Positions 30,880 to 40,882 of a stretch of 64,000 nt of DNA are shown piece by piece. The position numbers were made by a program, and so were the translations under genes. The stretch's first letter is position 1; each line of letters begins with the position of its first letter. Source of the DNA: Reichenbachiella sp. (GTDB taxonomy: Bacteria; Bacteroidota; Bacteroidia; Cytophagales; Cyclobacteriaceae); NCBI RefSeq assembly GCF_033344935.1, contig NZ_JAWPMM010000001.1:3148001-3212000 (forward strand), in the 5' to 3' direction. Below the pieces are notes generated by a model. That model did not search any database, was not told the origin of the DNA, and saw nothing but the letters and a program-made list of their open reading frames with translations.

Positions 30880-31449
30880 TTGAAAACCAGCAACTTAAGC
30901 CAATTAAAAACAGAATTATCATTAGGAAAAAATACTTGCCTCAAAGAGATCTTTGACAATTATGCGTCCTATTGTATAGGTTCATTGATAAAAAAGACAG
31001 GATGCTCTGAAGCCGACGCTGAAGATTTACTTATGGATTCGATTTTAAATTTCAGAGAAAAAATAATCAGTGGGCAAATTGAATATCTAACCAATATAAA
31101 GGCATATCTTTTTTCTACCTGCTATCGTATGTGGTTAGCAAAGTATCACCAAGAAAAAACTCGAAGTAGTCAATCAGAAGATATAATTAATGAACTTTAT
31201 GATAAGCATAATGATTCGTTTGAAAAAGAAGAAAAGCTTAAAATCGGTATGGAGGCCTTGAATAGGCTCGGTAAACGATGTCAAGAAATTATCAAACTTT
31301 TTTATGTTCATAACAAATCAATGAGTGACATTGCTGAGATAATGAATTTTGCTGACGGGAATGTAGCTAAAACTACAAAGTCTCGATGTTTCAAAAAACT
31401 CCTCGAGGAAGTTAATCGTTTACAAGAAAGTGTTAAAACAGACGGATAA
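30880..31449 (+). CDS. ECF-type sigma factor
   Basis: 189 residues from a TTG start; the ATGs upstream are out of frame. Sigma-70 region 2 (about 25-95: EADAEDLLMDSILNFREKI, NIKAYLFSTCYRMWL) and region 4 (about 125-180: LNRLGKRCQEIIKLFYVHNKSMSDIAEIMNFADGNVAKTTKSRCFKKL, an HTH for the -35 element) are visible. Its stop overlaps the ATG of the next gene (TAATG), so sigma and partner are made together. It is divergent from the RHS operon and is the obvious candidate regulator for it or for its own cluster. Region 3 is absent, as in ECF factors. Confidence 0.85.
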   Translation: MKTSNLSQLKTELSLGKNTCLKEIFDNYASYCIGSLIKKTGCSEADAEDLLMDSILNFREKIISGQIEYLTNIKAYLFSTCYRMWLAKYHQEKTRSSQSEDIINELYDKHNDSFEKEEKLKIGMEALNRLGKRCQEIIKLFYVHNKSMSDIAEIMNFADGNVAKTTKSRCFKKLLEEVNRLQESVKTDG

Positions 31450-32204
31450 TGACTACGTATTCAGATCAGGATATTGAGCTAATCGAAAAATACTTAGATA
31501 ATTCATTGTCTCATGAGGAAAGAACTCAATTAGAAAAAAGAATAGAACAATCAGACGAATTTGAAAGACAAATAAAATATGCTGAATTAGCTATTAGTGA
31601 TATTAAATCAGAACAGGAAAAGAGAGTAAAAAAAGAACTTCTTGAAATATTTGAAGATTCAAAAAAAGGAATTGAAGAAAAGACAAAACTTAGAAAATTT
31701 AGTCTTTTAGCAGCGGTAATTTCACTCATCCTCTGCTCCATTTTTGTTTTAGATAGGGATTCTGGTAACATCCATCAAACACTCTTCATGGAGTATTATG
31801 ATGAATACCCTGCACGACCTATCTTTCGAGATTTAAACCAAAAGGATAAATTATCAAAGGCTATTCAAGCCTATGAAAGAGGGCAATACCAAGGGGCTCT
31901 TCCTTTTTTACTAGAGCAATTTTCAAGAGAATCAGATCATAATCTTGCTATATATATTGGCAACTGCTTTCTTGCTCAAGATGATATGGATGAGGCCATT
32001 AAATTCTTCAAGCTTGCGGAGCAGTCACCGCAAGCAGATATACGAGCCAATGCTAAATGGTACCTGGCTTTGAGTTATTTAAAAAGTGCAAAAACAGACG
32101 ACTGTAAGAAAGTTTTAACAGGCATAATTGACCAGAAACAACTATACTTTAAAGAGGCCCAAGAACTCTTGAACAAGATAGAAAATCATCAAAAAACTAA
32201 GTAA
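31449..32204 (+). CDS. Membrane-anchored TPR protein, probable anti-sigma factor
   Basis: 251 residues. The N-terminal 80 residues are charged and helical (IEKYLDNSLSHEERTQLEKRIEQSDEFERQIKYAE), which fits the cytoplasmic anti-sigma arm found beside ECF factors. A single membrane segment follows (about 84-103, FSLLAAVISLILCSIFVL), then a periplasmic part with TPR-like helices (KAIQAYERGQYQGALPFLLEQF, AIYIGNCFLAQDDMDEAIKFFKLAEQ). It starts on the last base of the sigma gene. The last 8 bp overlap the 3' end of the convergent CHAT gene. Anti-sigma function is inferred from coupling and topology. Confidence 0.75.
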   Translation: MTTYSDQDIELIEKYLDNSLSHEERTQLEKRIEQSDEFERQIKYAELAISDIKSEQEKRVKKELLEIFEDSKKGIEEKTKLRKFSLLAAVISLILCSIFVLDRDSGNIHQTLFMEYYDEYPARPIFRDLNQKDKLSKAIQAYERGQYQGALPFLLEQFSRESDHNLAIYIGNCFLAQDDMDEAIKFFKLAEQSPQADIRANAKWYLALSYLKSAKTDDCKKVLTGIIDQKQLYFKEAQELLNKIENHQKTK

Positions 32205-35200
32205 ATAGATATTTCCTCTTAGCAACAAGTATTAACAAAATAACACTGACTGCACAAATCAATAACAGATAGTTTTGGTCGTTGAGCTTTGCAAGCTTGA
32301 TTGAACTTACATCACCAACAACGATAAAAGCTCCCCAATACATCGGGTTTGTCATTGATACGTCAGCTTGTTCAAGATATTGTAATTTAGCCCTTTGTAA
32401 GGCTTTATCCTTAGTTATCCCTTTAGTAAGTTCTTTGTAAAAATTATCCATTAGTAACGAACTACTCTCATCAGCAAGTTGCCATTGAGTAATCACAAGA
32501 CTTTTGCATCCTGCGTATGAAAAAGCTCGCCCCAGGCTCATCAGACCTTCCCCTTCCATCAATTTACCAGCCGCTGTGTTGCACGCACTCAAAACAGCCA
32601 TATCCGCATCAATAGATAAATTATATAACTCATAAGCATGCAAAAAGCCATCCTCTATAGAGTCGGAATCTGGCATAAATTGCAGCCCTGAATTCATTGG
32701 AAATTTCTCATCTACTAGACCATGAACGGCCAAATGAATAACAGAATATTTTTGTGCATTTTTCTTGAAGGCCTCTTCACTGGCATAATCTCCATAATAA
32801 TAGCGTCCATCAGTCAATTTTGACACCTGAAATATTTCATTGACACTACCTGGCAGTGGTTCTAAATTGTTCCTATACTTTTGAAAATTCATCACATTCC
32901 CTGGTTCTTTTTCCTTACCAAAGGAAAAAGCCAGCACCTCACCTCCTTTGGACCTTTGACTATTTTTTTCTTCAATTAGAAGGTCGGCAGAATATGAATA
33001 GCTGATAGCGAAGTCTTTCATTAAATAATCAAGATATCTATAATCTTTTATACCACTATCTTGAGACAGTAAGAGGTCAAAATTAACATCCCATAAGGGG
33101 CCATCAGGAACAACTACAAGCCGGTCTCCAGTCATTTTATCCGATACTGGTGCAATCAGAAGGTCATATAATTTGCATCCATTGTCGCGATATATATTGA
33201 AGTCTGATGAAACAATGGCGTCCCTAAAACCCTTTACCAAAAAACTCAAACTATCCGGTTTAGGTTGAGCCTTAATTGACAAATTGTACTTATCTAAAGA
33301 AAAAATGTAGATAGTCGAATCTCCAACAAAATACTCGACCAATGATCGGTCATCGCCCAAGGCGTTCTTAATATCACTTAAGCCCTTTAATTCGGCATTT
33401 CTACTAAAATTGAAATAGTCCTTGTAATTAGACTTGATGTGCTCCTGCAAATCATAGAATGCATTTGTTGACTGAAACATTTTTTTTTCTAATTCACTAT
33501 GAACGGAGTCAATGCCGGTCTTATTATTTGAATCTTTGTTGAGTTCTGACTCGAAATAAGCCATATCTACACGTAATCCTTCCTCCTTCTCCAAAATACT
33601 GTCAGGTATGTTGAAAAATTTTTCTATTTGTCCTAATTGAACGGATCCTCTCAAGAGGTTATTTTTTGCCTTCTCAGAATAGTAAAATGCTCTTGCCAAA
33701 TTTTCAACCTTGCCAGTTTCCTTGTATTTTTTGAAACAGGTGGTAATTGCCGTTGTATAAAATGGTTTGATTTTTCTAGATACCGTCAATTTATCATCAA
33801 GATGCCGTGTTGAATTTTTTATGAAATGAGAGATAATGGAGTCCCCTTTAGTATTAATCGCTTCAGCTATTTCCAAATGTTCTAAATTGAAATCAACCAA
33901 ATACCCTTTTACTTCAATAATAGACTTAAGCAAATAAATACTAATTTCATTCCCTATATCATTAAATTGATAGTTTGAATACCCAGCATCATTGTACAAC
34001 AAAGAGTTTGAGACCTTTGCACTATCTATCGCCACCTTAGCACTATCGAACGTTTGTAAATAAGCATAAGCATCAGCTAAATTGATATAAGCGTGAGTAA
34101 GTACCTTACTCCGACTCCCATAACTATTTCTTAACGATTTAATGGCTTTTTTCGAGTATACAATTGATTTTTCAAAATCCTCTAGCTCAAGATATACTCT
34201 ACTCATCAAATTGTAAATATCGCCGTTATTGGTGTTTTCTAAATTTAGTTCGTTATGTATTTTCAATGCTTTAGCCCCATATTCATACGACTTATCAAAC
34301 TCTTCAGTCTCATCATATAACAATGCAGCATAGGCATATGCGCGCATCAGGGAAACTGACATCTGTTCTTTGCTTTCGAGTATCTTAATTCCCTTAAAAG
34401 TAAGCGTCTTTGCCGAATCAACTAGTCCCACTTCTATAAGTTGGCTTCCGATAAATAAATACAAATCGGCAATTTTTTCATGATTCTCGGGAAGGTATTC
34501 TTCTGCAATATTACAAGCCTTGTTCGAATATTCTAAAGACCTTTTGAACTGGCCCATTTTTCTATAAGATTGACTCAAATTATCGTAGGTATTCATCAAT
34601 TTCGGGTGATTCGAACCATATCTTTTAATATTAATATCAAGCCCCATTTGAAGAAATTCTAGAGATTTTTTCTGATCTCCACGAACACCATATAAACCTC
34701 CGATGTTATTATATAAAAATGCAAGTTTAGAACTATTTTTTTCTAAAACTTGATTTCCTGTCTCAAGGGCCAGCAGCAACATTTCAAGACTTTTATCCAA
34801 ATTTCCTTTTATATAATATACATGAGCATAACCTGAATAAATCTTAACCAGAAATGGATGATTGTTAGTAGGTGAATTTTGTATTATATCTTCGGAATTT
34901 TCATAATACTGGAGTGCCAAACCTGCATCTCCTTTTAGTGCATAAATAAACCCAAGATTGGCATAAGCCTTAGCTTTTTCGAGATGATGCTGTCCATACT
35001 TTTGTGTAACTTCATTAACAACTCTATTTGAAAATATTTTACTCTGATCTAGTTGCCTAAGCTTGCAAAAACTATCAGCTATATTATTATAACATATAGC
35101 AACTCGTTTCCATTGATTTGATTTACCATAACCGTCAGCGGCTTGAATAAACAATTCATTGCTACGCTTATAATCTCCAGAGAGTAATACAGAATCACCC

Positions 35201-35331
35201 TTTATGAACAAAGAATTAGCTACTAATGTATCTTGACTACTTAGTTTTCCCTGTGCCAAGCATTTTCCATTAAATAAAAAAAGTCCAAGAACTAAAAAGT
35301 GAAGAAATGTAAAACTAGGGATGAACTTCAT
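32197..35331 (-). CDS. TPR-CHAT protein (caspase-like cysteine peptidase domain)
   Basis: 1044 residues: signal peptide (to about 26, KCLAQG), about a dozen TPR units (about 35-440, for example AYANLGFIYALKGDAGLALQYYENSE), a linker, then a CHAT domain (about 680-1010) and a C-terminal membrane segment (about 1020-1038). The caspase-type dyad is present: VIHLAVHG (His about 870) and VLSACNTAAG (Cys about 917), followed by GRAFSYAGCKSLVITQWQLAD. CHAT proteases are caspase relatives that cleave partner proteins in defence or signalling systems. Exported TPR-CHAT proteins with a membrane anchor are frequent in Bacteroidota. Convergent with the anti-sigma gene (8-bp overlap of coding ends). Role in regulating the RHS island is inference only. 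Confidence 0.9.
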   Translation of the reverse strand: MKFIPSFTFLHFLVLGLFLFNGKCLAQGKLSSQDTLVANSLFIKGDSVLLSGDYKRSNELFIQAADGYGKSNQWKRVAICYNNIADSFCKLRQLDQSKIFSNRVVNEVTQKYGQHHLEKAKAYANLGFIYALKGDAGLALQYYENSEDIIQNSPTNNHPFLVKIYSGYAHVYYIKGNLDKSLEMLLLALETGNQVLEKNSSKLAFLYNNIGGLYGVRGDQKKSLEFLQMGLDINIKRYGSNHPKLMNTYDNLSQSYRKMGQFKRSLEYSNKACNIAEEYLPENHEKIADLYLFIGSQLIEVGLVDSAKTLTFKGIKILESKEQMSVSLMRAYAYAALLYDETEEFDKSYEYGAKALKIHNELNLENTNNGDIYNLMSRVYLELEDFEKSIVYSKKAIKSLRNSYGSRSKVLTHAYINLADAYAYLQTFDSAKVAIDSAKVSNSLLYNDAGYSNYQFNDIGNEISIYLLKSIIEVKGYLVDFNLEHLEIAEAINTKGDSIISHFIKNSTRHLDDKLTVSRKIKPFYTTAITTCFKKYKETGKVENLARAFYYSEKAKNNLLRGSVQLGQIEKFFNIPDSILEKEEGLRVDMAYFESELNKDSNNKTGIDSVHSELEKKMFQSTNAFYDLQEHIKSNYKDYFNFSRNAELKGLSDIKNALGDDRSLVEYFVGDSTIYIFSLDKYNLSIKAQPKPDSLSFLVKGFRDAIVSSDFNIYRDNGCKLYDLLIAPVSDKMTGDRLVVVPDGPLWDVNFDLLLSQDSGIKDYRYLDYLMKDFAISYSYSADLLIEEKNSQRSKGGEVLAFSFGKEKEPGNVMNFQKYRNNLEPLPGSVNEIFQVSKLTDGRYYYGDYASEEAFKKNAQKYSVIHLAVHGLVDEKFPMNSGLQFMPDSDSIEDGFLHAYELYNLSIDADMAVLSACNTAAGKLMEGEGLMSLGRAFSYAGCKSLVITQWQLADESSSLLMDNFYKELTKGITKDKALQRAKLQYLEQADVSMTNPMYWGAFIVVGDVSSIKLAKLNDQNYLLLICAVSVILLILVAKRKYLFT

Positions 35332-35548
35332 TGGCTGGTAGTGTAATCTATAACATGGGTTAACTTTCAGCTCAAATATGTATAAAAACTCAAACTCAAA
35401 TCAGTATTAAACCAATTATTTCAGGGAATTAAATTCCTGAAGTTCAGGTCTGTTTTACTTAGATTAAAAATCAGACTCAGAAAAATATTACACTATTAAT
35501 CCAGAACCTTTATCAAAAACAACCGATTGCTAATGTCAATAAGGGTAA

Positions 35549-36088
35549 TTACTTCGCCTTCTTGAAGGCTTTCATAGCTTCTTTTAGCTTATGCTCTTTG
35601 CAGGCGTGGTAACAATCTGAGTTGACTTCGTAGTAAGGCATCAGTCTGCTACCGTCGATGTCGACATCTACATAACTCACCTGTGCAGCCAATGATTCAT
35701 CCATTTTGCCAGCTGCCAGAAATGGTTCTGCTCCTGCCGGTTCATTATAGAATTCAAACTCTGGAATCGGATATCTGAATAGCTCTTTATCGTCTTCAGA
35801 AATAAACACCAACTCAAGCTTTAACGCCGCAGCTGTATCTTCTCCATGGACATACAAGTCGCCGGTGGCTAGAAAATTGCCATTCTTCTTCGTAGCGATT
35901 TCCATGTTTCTAATTTCCCACTGCTTATCCTCTTCGAATGGAAAATAGATAGTAGAGGTAAATGTGATGTAGATACAACTTTCAGTTGGACACAAACTCT
36001 GAAGGTTTTTACCGTTATCGGTGATGTCCTGCGCAAACATAGCGAACCCAATAAAGCAGTTCACTAATGTGAATAGACCTTTTTTCAT
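35549..36088 (-). CDS. Secreted protein of unknown function
   Basis: 179 residues from the ATG at 36088; a longer frame adds nine residues, but the signal peptide MKKGLFTLVNCFIGFAMFAQ begins here. The mature part is beta-rich and contains four cysteines (SLCPTESCIYITF near the start, SDCYHACKEHK near the end) that could form disulfides. A repeated FYNEPAG/YPIPEF region lies in the middle. No family recognised. It stands alone 80 bp before the next gene on the same strand; the 217-bp gap to the CHAT gene shows no further feature. Confidence 0.75.
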   Translation of the reverse strand: MKKGLFTLVNCFIGFAMFAQDITDNGKNLQSLCPTESCIYITFTSTIYFPFEEDKQWEIRNMEIATKKNGNFLATGDLYVHGEDTAAALKLELVFISEDDKELFRYPIPEFEFYNEPAGAEPFLAAGKMDESLAAQVSYVDVDIDGSRLMPYYEVNSDCYHACKEHKLKEAMKAFKKAK

Positions 36089-36171
36089 AACTTTCCCATG
36101 ATGCTGAATAGCCAATATAGTGAAAAAAAGAAGAAAAAGTCAAGTAAACGCAGTTAAGAAGCTGCGAAAAA

Positions 36172-37824
36172 TCAGAGTCTGAATGTTGCACCCACTTTGA
36201 TCTGAATGCCTCGCTGTGGATAATGTAGATATCTGGAATAATTTTTATTGATCAGGTTTTCTCCAGATAAAAATATTCCCCATTGCTCCTTGATTTGATA
36301 GTGCAACCCTAGATCAAGTTTGGGTATAGCATCTAAGGGTACATCCACATCTGTCAATGACAAATCTTGCCCCACAATCCCATTGATCAGAGTGAAGTTC
36401 CATTTGGCGTTTAATTTAGGAATAATTTGATGATCTCCGGATATCAATAGCTCAGAAGTAGGCCTGTGATAGATCTGATCATAACCGTCTGAAGAATATC
36501 CAAATAGGTTTAATCCAGCAGACACCTGATGCTGATCATTGATTTCATATTGGACAACTCCTTTGAAAGTAAAAACTTTCGATTCTTCCACATCATAGGT
36601 AATATCCATCCTGGATTGATCCGTTACATTATTCACCAGTATAGGCAAATATCTAATCGATTGAAATCCAACTTCAGCACTCACGCTCAAGCGATCAGCT
36701 GGCTTTCCAGAAATCCCTCCAGATAAATCAAATAAACGTTCTGAGTTGGCTATTCCTACCGACTGATTGAGTATCCCAACGTCCGTAGCAAAGGCATACA
36801 AAGAATTAAAAGTGTACCCTCCATCCAACTGGGCAAAAACGCTATAATCAGGACTCAAGGCATAACTGGCTTTTGCAAAAGGGAAAATTTTGCTGGAACT
36901 CAGATCTGGCAAATCATCATTCTGCACACTAAACGATAAACCGACATCCAACGTCAATTCATTCAACATGAACCGGTAATAGGGGTTCAATCTGAAGTAA
37001 GCCCTGGATTCATCTATACCATTGTCTTTGTATCCAGATAATTTAACCTCTGCATCGAGATAGATGTTTTCTTCGTAGCTGCCTGTAAGATCAAACGCTA
37101 GTGTATTTTCCCTGGCTTCAAAGTTGTCCGAATAGTGTTTGAAGTTTAGTGCTGCCTGGTAAGCCCAGCTATCTTCAGATTCCATATCTCTTCCTGAGAG
37201 ACCAAGATTCAGAAAGTTTCCGTTGTGTTTAATATCCGCCTGGTCTACGAACGTTCCGGTTGGGTAGCCATAGTAGTAGTTGTTTTCTAACCGATAATTT
37301 ATCGCAGACTCCAATTTCACCTGCTCTCCAATCAGTACCCCATAAAGGTTTACCTCCGAAGCAGCAGACGCGCTGTTTTCATCGTCCACTTCTCCCTTTG
37401 CAAAGGACTCGTGTTTTACATTCAGACCTATTATTCGGTTGGGATCATCTAGTGAGTTTAGACTTACATCTACCAGAGGCGATGCGTAGTTGCCAAAACC
37501 TACTTTTCCATAATGCTGATAGCTATTTCCCTTTTGATCCACAGTAGCTTTTGCCGGCTCAAACTGCATAGGCTCATTGGCTACGTCATAAACATACCAT
37601 TTAAAATAACTCGGATCAGAAACTGGAGTGATGCGTTCGGGTTTCCATTTGATAAACTCATACAATTTGACTTCTTTGCTGAGTTCGATTTTTCTTTCCT
37701 TCTCAATAAGGATTTCGGCATCTTGGACTTCTCCATCTGGCTCATCGGCTGATTGGGCTTTTGCCAGTTGACTTAACACCAAAATGAAACCAACCAGTAC
37801 AATATTTTTGACTACCATTTTCAT
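36172..37824 (-). CDS. Outer-membrane beta-barrel, TonB-receptor-like without visible plug
   Basis: 550 residues from the ATG at 37824, the start that best fits the signal peptide MKMVVKNIVLVGFILVLSQLAKAQ; upstream ATGs at 37842 and 37863 overlap the preceding gene. Almost all of the mature protein is amphipathic beta strands typical of 16-22-strand barrels, ending LINKNYSRYLHYPQRGIQIKVGATFRL, a TonB-receptor-type end with a final aromatic-Arg-Leu strand. The plug domain and TonB box seen in true TonB receptors are absent. It follows the TPR gene and is probably a partner in one envelope complex. Confidence 0.75.
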   Translation of the reverse strand: MKMVVKNIVLVGFILVLSQLAKAQSADEPDGEVQDAEILIEKERKIELSKEVKLYEFIKWKPERITPVSDPSYFKWYVYDVANEPMQFEPAKATVDQKGNSYQHYGKVGFGNYASPLVDVSLNSLDDPNRIIGLNVKHESFAKGEVDDENSASAASEVNLYGVLIGEQVKLESAINYRLENNYYYGYPTGTFVDQADIKHNGNFLNLGLSGRDMESEDSWAYQAALNFKHYSDNFEARENTLAFDLTGSYEENIYLDAEVKLSGYKDNGIDESRAYFRLNPYYRFMLNELTLDVGLSFSVQNDDLPDLSSSKIFPFAKASYALSPDYSVFAQLDGGYTFNSLYAFATDVGILNQSVGIANSERLFDLSGGISGKPADRLSVSAEVGFQSIRYLPILVNNVTDQSRMDITYDVEESKVFTFKGVVQYEINDQHQVSAGLNLFGYSSDGYDQIYHRPTSELLISGDHQIIPKLNAKWNFTLINGIVGQDLSLTDVDVPLDAIPKLDLGLHYQIKEQWGIFLSGENLINKNYSRYLHYPQRGIQIKVGATFRL

Positions 37825-37834
37825 ACTTCTTACC

Positions 37835-40800
37835 TTATTCATTTGAATCAATGGAATCTTCAATCTGTTTTAATTTGGCCTTAGCCACGGCAGTTACTTC
37901 TTGTAAAGTAGAATGCTCAATCAACGAATTAAGCGTTGCTTTCGCCTGAAACAATTCATTTGTTTCAATGTATATATCAGCCATTAGTAGATAGGCCTTG
38001 CCTAGCCAAATTTCATAAGTTTTGAAATTATCAGTCAGAATAAACAAACTCTCCAAAGCTCGGTCATATTTGGCTTGATCATAATAAATCTTGCTGATGT
38101 AGTAATAAGCCTCCGCTCCTCTCTCATCTGGCGAATTACTAACTAGCGGTAAAAAATTCTGAAGTGCGGCTTCCAAATCATCCTTCTCATATTGAGACTT
38201 TCCAATGATCAAATTGGCCTGAGCGCTCACCAATACACCAGCTTTAGGGTTATTCAGCAACTCATTGCCAAAATGAATAGCTGAATCATATTGCGAGGCA
38301 GCAAAGTGATTTTCCATCAAACCAGCATCTACTTTGATTATATTTCGTGAGGATCTAGAGGCACCAGCCAATTTGTAGAAATAAGCATTTCCGGTATCTA
38401 AATTCCCCAAAAGGCTCTCTATAGTGGCCAAACGATACAATACCCTTGGATATTTAGAGAAATCCACCAAACTTTCAATTTTCTTGAAGTTATCCCGTGC
38501 CTTTTCGTAATGTTCTTGCCTGTAGTATGAGTCACCGATCAGGTATTGAGATTCTGTAATGAGTGAGCTATTGGGATAAACCTTCACGAAGTCCTCTAGT
38601 CCCTTTATGGCCATTTCATATTGCTGGCTATAATAATTGGCTCTGGCCGACTCGAATTCAATATTCTCTAGTGCCTCGCTATTCGGGTTCGCTTGTTTAT
38701 ATTTTTTCAGATATTCATCGAATGAATCAAATTGTCCTGCAGTGCTTTTATCCTGCAAGCCCAACAAAGCACTGTTGGCCGTCTGATGTCTCGGGAATCT
38801 ATCCAAAATTTCTTTGTAGTTCGAAATACTGGATTCCACTTGTCCTTCATTATCAAAGGCTACCGCTTGATTCAATAAAGCAAAAGGTATAAAATCGCTA
38901 GATGGGTATTTCATCATAAACAAACGATAAGACTCCACCGCTTCTTTGCTCTTTCCAGCTTCAAAATCCATTTGGGCCATTTGAAAATAAGCATGATCTG
39001 CTTTGGGAGAGTTAGGAAGCTCTTTAATCAGCTTGCTGAAATACCGCTTAGCCATTACCTCCTTATCCAAATACCTGTTCAACAAACCAATCTGAAAGTA
39101 TATATGGTCTTTGTTTCTATTTCCTTCCTTTTCAGCCTTTGTATAGTACTCTATACCACGCTGGTATTCCTTTAAAACAAAATAACAATCACCCATCCTG
39201 AGTAAGGCATCCGTCAAATATTTTCTATTGACTGCAGTGGTATACTGAGATTCAAATTTTCTAAATGCAGCAACAGAACTGGCATAGTCCTTAAGGTTGA
39301 AGTGCGAGTAGGCCTTACCGTAAATGGATTTCAAATAGACTTCTACGCTTGGCTGCTGGCTCACCGACTTATAATAAAACAGCGCCTCATCTTGCTGATC
39401 CAACAAAGTCAATGCTTCTCCCATCCAGTAGTAGGTCTGTTGGGTCAGGCCAGCATCTTCATTATAAATAAGAGATTTTTGAAATACTTCTGCCGCTAAT
39501 TCAAATTTCTTGTCGTTAAATAAATTCACACCTTTCAAAAAGGATACCCTTTGATAGGTCTGTTTTAATTCCGGAGTCAATCGGTCCAACTCTTCAATAT
39601 GTTGTATGGCCAGATCATAGTCATTGGTTTGAGCATAACACACCCCCAGCATTTCCTTTACTGCTGATTTGAATCTTCCAGCAGGATAAGAAGCCGAGTA
39701 AATATTCAACACTTCAATAGCCTCTTGATAGTTAGGCAGCTGCATCAAACCTCGGGCTTGGTGAAGCAAAGCATCTTCTCGAATGACGGTAGGATACTTC
39801 GCAGTATTCTCAAATGAACTGATGGCAAAATGCCAATTTTTCTGCTCCGTATAAATGACGCCCAAATAGTAAGAAGCATAAGCCCCTACACTATCGTCAG
39901 CCACTGCCGATCTTTTCAGGTATTGGATGGCATCATCTTTATTTTCAATTTTGAAACTACTGTAACCGGCACGGAAATAGTTTCTTTCATTTCTATGCTT
40001 AGCATAAGAATTAAACAAGTCGTTATAACTTCCAGCAGCCGAGCGATACTTCTCCAGAGCATACTGAGAATCTGCTAAAAAATTCAGCACTACACCATTG
40101 TCAACCGGGGTGAGTTCGGACTCTACCAATCGAATCAATTCCTGATACTGACCGTTTTGATAAAGTGTACTGGCGTACAATTCCATCGCTGGTTTTCTAT
40201 ACTGCTGAGATTCAAATGCTTCTTTCAAAAACTTATAGGATGTTTTGACGTCCCCACGACTGTGATAAATATAACCCTGAAAGTAAGCGGCATCATTTTG
40301 AGCTGGCGAGTAGCTCCCTTCCAGTTTTTTGAAAGTGGCCAATGCCTGGTCATACTTATTTAGATAGAATTCGCAGTATCCCTTTTTGAATAAAATATCC
40401 GCACTTAGATGGCCATCAAATTTATTGAAGTTAGCCAGTGCATCTTCATACGCTCCTTTTCCATAATAGAAGTCAGCAATATCCAAGAATGCGTTTTGAG
40501 CATAAACATGAAACGGAAATTGACTCACAAAGTCATTCATAAGTTGCTCTCCATCCGCATGATCAGCCCTAATGGCACTGGATGCTAAAAAGTAGCTCGA
40601 TTCCGCTAAATAAGGTTCAATTAATGTTTTGCTAAATTCAACTCTTGCGGCCTTGTACGCTTCTCTTTGATACAAATCTTTCGCATGATTGAATCGTTGT
40701 TGCAAATCCAAAATAGGCTGAGCATAACCGCTCAGACCAAGTAAAACCAGGGAGATAAGCAGCAGACTGAACGAAAGTTGTTTGGGATTCAGTAAATTCA

Positions 40801-40873
40801 ATGTAGAATATTTTAATTCTTTTAACAGATAGATTAAGCTATAACGTCCAATAGTCGATACTATTAAATTCAA
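37835..40873 (-). CDS. Large TPR protein, exported
   Basis: 1012 residues. A signal-like hydrophobic stretch (about 31-51, KQLSFSLLLISLVLLGLSGYAQ) comes after a short extra N-terminus; an internal TTG could be the real start. The rest is an uninterrupted array of TPR-type helix pairs (for example ALANFNKFDGHLSADILFKKGYCEFYLNKYDQALATFKKLE), more than twenty in number. It has a periplasmic scaffold role, probably binding the beta-barrel encoded downstream. The stop is followed 10 bp later by the barrel start, so one operon. Family is TPR/YfgC-like; the cargo is unknown. Confidence 0.85.
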   Translation of the reverse strand: MNLIVSTIGRYSLIYLLKELKYSTLNLLNPKQLSFSLLLISLVLLGLSGYAQPILDLQQRFNHAKDLYQREAYKAARVEFSKTLIEPYLAESSYFLASSAIRADHADGEQLMNDFVSQFPFHVYAQNAFLDIADFYYGKGAYEDALANFNKFDGHLSADILFKKGYCEFYLNKYDQALATFKKLEGSYSPAQNDAAYFQGYIYHSRGDVKTSYKFLKEAFESQQYRKPAMELYASTLYQNGQYQELIRLVESELTPVDNGVVLNFLADSQYALEKYRSAAGSYNDLFNSYAKHRNERNYFRAGYSSFKIENKDDAIQYLKRSAVADDSVGAYASYYLGVIYTEQKNWHFAISSFENTAKYPTVIREDALLHQARGLMQLPNYQEAIEVLNIYSASYPAGRFKSAVKEMLGVCYAQTNDYDLAIQHIEELDRLTPELKQTYQRVSFLKGVNLFNDKKFELAAEVFQKSLIYNEDAGLTQQTYYWMGEALTLLDQQDEALFYYKSVSQQPSVEVYLKSIYGKAYSHFNLKDYASSVAAFRKFESQYTTAVNRKYLTDALLRMGDCYFVLKEYQRGIEYYTKAEKEGNRNKDHIYFQIGLLNRYLDKEVMAKRYFSKLIKELPNSPKADHAYFQMAQMDFEAGKSKEAVESYRLFMMKYPSSDFIPFALLNQAVAFDNEGQVESSISNYKEILDRFPRHQTANSALLGLQDKSTAGQFDSFDEYLKKYKQANPNSEALENIEFESARANYYSQQYEMAIKGLEDFVKVYPNSSLITESQYLIGDSYYRQEHYEKARDNFKKIESLVDFSKYPRVLYRLATIESLLGNLDTGNAYFYKLAGASRSSRNIIKVDAGLMENHFAASQYDSAIHFGNELLNNPKAGVLVSAQANLIIGKSQYEKDDLEAALQNFLPLVSNSPDERGAEAYYYISKIYYDQAKYDRALESLFILTDNFKTYEIWLGKAYLLMADIYIETNELFQAKATLNSLIEHSTLQEVTAVAKAKLKQIEDSIDSNE

Positions 40874-40882
40874 ACAGTGAAA

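Noticed and set aside
35332-35548. Possible small RNA or gene between the CHAT gene and the secreted protein
   Set aside because: No open frame, hairpin with T-run or conserved motif could be supported.
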